Below are positions 5,420 to 7,104 of a stretch of DNA of 7,104 nucleotides, piece by piece. This DNA comes from JBELHO01 sp042091375. Lineage in GTDB: Bacteria; Pseudomonadota; Gammaproteobacteria; Enterobacterales; Alteromonadaceae. The translations under genes and the position numbers were made by a program. The DNA lies in assembly GCA_042091375.1 (NCBI GenBank), contig JBELHO010000094.1, positions 1 to 7,104 on the forward strand, in the 5' to 3' direction. The first letter of the stretch is position 1; each line of letters starts with the position of its first letter. The notes beneath the pieces are model-generated. The model was given only the letters and a program-made list of their open reading frames with translations. It made no database searches and was not told the origin of the DNA.

Positions 5420-7104
5420 TCAAAGGTTTTCGATGGCATCAGCCATCCAATCCATGCGGCTATCAAGCCAATCGATCAAATGCGCTACCTCTTCCTCGTA
5501 GGTGTCATAAAACACTGGGTTAGGCCAAACGTATTTGCCCAGTGTTTGCCATATGGAATCGTTCTCTGCCTGAGCTAAATTGAGCTGTTCAGCCCATTGA
5601 GTAATGCTGCCTTTAATATCTGCACGCTGGGCATTAATGTCCGCAAACCGCTGTTTAACTTTACTGACAAAAGCTGGATCATCAAGCATTCGGTCAATCC
5701 AAACATTCCATCGAACTCTCCAACCCTCTGAGTAGGCGGCATCAGAATAATTCACATTACCGAAGCCGAGATCAAAGTCCCAAATAGGACCCATACGAAT
5801 TTTTTCACCGGGTATCCAGTGAAAAAATATACTGGAAAAATATTTTGCATCAACATTTTTTGCTATTTCATTGACCAAGAACCAATCAACAAAGCTGTCT
5901 ACATCGGCATAGGCAGTGTAACCAGTTACCGGATCCATGAAGTTGTCGCTAAATAACACTGTCTCAAACTTGTTTACATGAAGTTTGACTTGAGAATATT
6001 TAGGATCATTGTAACTGAGACTTGGCTTTTTGATATTTACCAAATAAGAACCCGTTCTAAAAAACACATCATCAGCGTCGAGACGATGGGGCTGGTCAAT
6101 TTCTAACAAAAAGCCTGTGTCACCAATAGCAACGCGGTTATCGCCATCTTCAACTTTTTCGGTAATGTGATAAACCCCCTCATGTTCACCATTAACAAAT
6201 ACTTCAGCAAAGTGACCGCTGGGAGTCCAACGCAATGAAGTCCTGTGACCAAGTTCATAAGCGAGATGATTTCTCAATAGTGTTTTATCTGAATACTCAG
6301 CCAGAAAAAGCCATTTTTTATCTTCTTGCATGCCAAACAAAGAGCGTTTTGATTCGAGTTTTAATTGAAAGGGTTTTTTAGGGTATTTACTCCAAGTTGA
6401 GTTCCCCCGTCCTCTTATTTCCATTTCTAATTCATCAATAGGATCATAGTGGCGCCAGCCATCGAGACTAAAAGTGCCGTTGACGTACTCTTCTTTAGAG
6501 GTAATTGCTTGCTCTGTTGTCAAATAGATAATTGGCAATCCAGTAAAACGAGTCAGATCGACAGCATATGAAGCTGCAGTGCCAGCGCCATTAGACACCG
6601 TATACGTCAACACCTGAGTAAAATCCTGACTGGTTTCACCTGATATCTGTGCCACATCACCTGTGCTCACTTGGTTGCCCGTAAAGTTAAAAGTTGGGGT
6701 TAACGATTTGACAGATATATCACTAGGTACAAGTGCTGAGAAAGTACCATCCTCGAGAACAAATTCGAGGTCGGCTTCGAGCTGAGGGTTGTGTTCAATC
6801 AAGAAAGAAAAACTTTGTAATGTCGGTGCGACTACGCGATTCAAAACCACAGAATATGTCGCAATATCCTCAGATTGATTTGACACTGTATAAATCAAAA
6901 CCTTTGTGAAATCCTGACTAGTTTCACCCGATACCTGTGATATGTCATTTACCTTAACCTCTTTTCCCGTAAAGGTAAAAGTTGGTTTGAGTGATTTTAC
7001 AGGTACATGTTCAGGCACATTTGCCTTGAAAATATTACCCTCTAAATCAAACTCGAGATCTGTTTCGAGCTCAGGATTGCGCTCAATCAAAAGTGAAAAA
7101 CTTT
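5420..7104 (-). CDS. CotH kinase family protein with tandem Ig-like N-terminal repeats (partial, start outside window)
   Basis: The C-terminal 561 codons of a larger protein; the frame stays open to the window edge. A TTG at 7090 is not a start, because repeat sequence (Ser-Phe-Ser-Leu) continues upstream of it. Numbering from that TTG, two 96-residue beta-rich modules occupy about -4 to 92 and 93-180. Each has a pattern of LIExNPxLE, then PTFxFTG, then GETSQDFT and YTVSN, resembling DUF5018/bacterial Ig-like domains. The CotH domain follows: LPIIYLTT at 185-192, RGRGNSTW (226-233) with PKKPFQLKL, then NVDAKYFSS (Asp414) and GPIWDFDLGFGN (434-445). Asp414 and Asp438 sit at about the spacing of the two essential aspartates of Bacillus subtilis CotH, a secreted spore-coat protein kinase. 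The domain therefore looks catalytically complete. The protein ends soon after it, with no C-terminal anchor. An exported or cell-surface location is expected, but the signal peptide is not in view. The target is unknown. Confidence 0.88.
   Translation of the reverse strand, partial: SFSLLIERNPELETDLEFDLEGNIFKANVPEHVPVKSLKPTFTFTGKEVKVNDISQVSGETSQDFTKVLIYTVSNQSEDIATYSVVLNRVVAPTLQSFSFLIEHNPQLEADLEFVLEDGTFSALVPSDISVKSLTPTFNFTGNQVSTGDVAQISGETSQDFTQVLTYTVSNGAGTAASYAVDLTRFTGLPIIYLTTEQAITSKEEYVNGTFSLDGWRHYDPIDELEMEIRGRGNSTWSKYPKKPFQLKLESKRSLFGMQEDKKWLFLAEYSDKTLLRNHLAYELGHRTSLRWTPSGHFAEVFVNGEHEGVYHITEKVEDGDNRVAIGDTGFLLEIDQPHRLDADDVFFRTGSYLVNIKKPSLSYNDPKYSQVKLHVNKFETVLFSDNFMDPVTGYTAYADVDSFVDWFLVNEIAKNVDAKYFSSIFFHWIPGEKIRMGPIWDFDLGFGNVNYSDAAYSEGWRVRWNVWIDRMLDDPAFVSKVKQRFADINAQRADIKGSITQWAEQLNLAQAENDSIWQTLGKYVWPNPVFYDTYEEEVAHLIDWLDSRMDWMADAIENL
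6551..6814 (-). repeat. Tandem Ig-like module, unit 2 of 2 visible
   Basis: The second copy, about 88 codons, begins with SFSFLIEHNPQLE and ends at VDLTR, where the CotH domain linker starts. It carries the same PTFxFTG, ISGETSQDFT and TYTVSN landmarks as unit 1. Being the last unit, it lacks the inter-module linker seen after unit 1. Confidence 0.85.
6815..7102 (-). repeat. Tandem Ig-like module, unit 1 of 2 visible
   Basis: A 288-bp (96-codon) unit encoding one beta-rich module of the CotH-family protein, from Ser-Phe-Ser-Leu at the edge to the Pro-Thr-Leu-Gln linker. It aligns with the next unit at an exact 288-bp offset. GETSQDFT is identical in both units. DNA differs at many positions, so the duplication is not recent. 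Further units may lie beyond the window. Confidence 0.85.

Noticed and set aside
7088..7090. TTG as start codon of the CotH-family protein
   Set aside because: The repeat unit continues upstream in frame to the window edge, so the real start lies outside.

Overview
The window looks like chromosomal DNA of a marine gammaproteobacterium, most likely of the Alteromonadales (Alteromonas/Glaciecola/Colwellia relatives). This rests on the moderately AT-rich composition, the RhlE-type helicase with its long basic tail, the exported S9 peptidase and the AGCS symporter. It is an inference from family resemblance, not a database result. No tRNA, rRNA, CRISPR array, insertion sequence or phage gene was seen.

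Layout: positions 1-85 are a short edge with no assignable gene. Positions 86-1384 (minus) encode a RhlE-family DEAD-box RNA helicase. A 163-bp gap holds a weak terminator for the next gene and a good extended -10 promoter for the helicase. Positions 1548-2969 (minus) encode an AGCS-family sodium:amino-acid symporter that starts with GTG. A 219-bp divergent intergenic region follows. Positions 3189-5252 (plus) encode a secreted S9-family serine peptidase with a complete catalytic triad. A 167-bp convergent gap contains a perfect 12-bp stem-loop. From 5420 to the right edge (minus) runs a CotH-kinase-family protein whose N-terminal part is built from tandem 96-residue Ig-like modules. Its start lies beyond the window, so it is a partial gene.

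How the genes relate: the peptidase and the symporter are divergently transcribed. Together they could form a peptide-scavenging pair, in which exported hydrolysis of oligopeptides is followed by sodium-driven uptake of small amino acids such as alanine or glycine. That link is inferred from gene order and family function only. The helicase has its own promoter and looks like an independent housekeeping gene. The CotH protein is the least ordinary item: an apparently complete secreted-kinase-like domain placed after repeated adhesion-type modules. No gene-free stretch exceeds 300 bases, and I found no convincing new multigene system.
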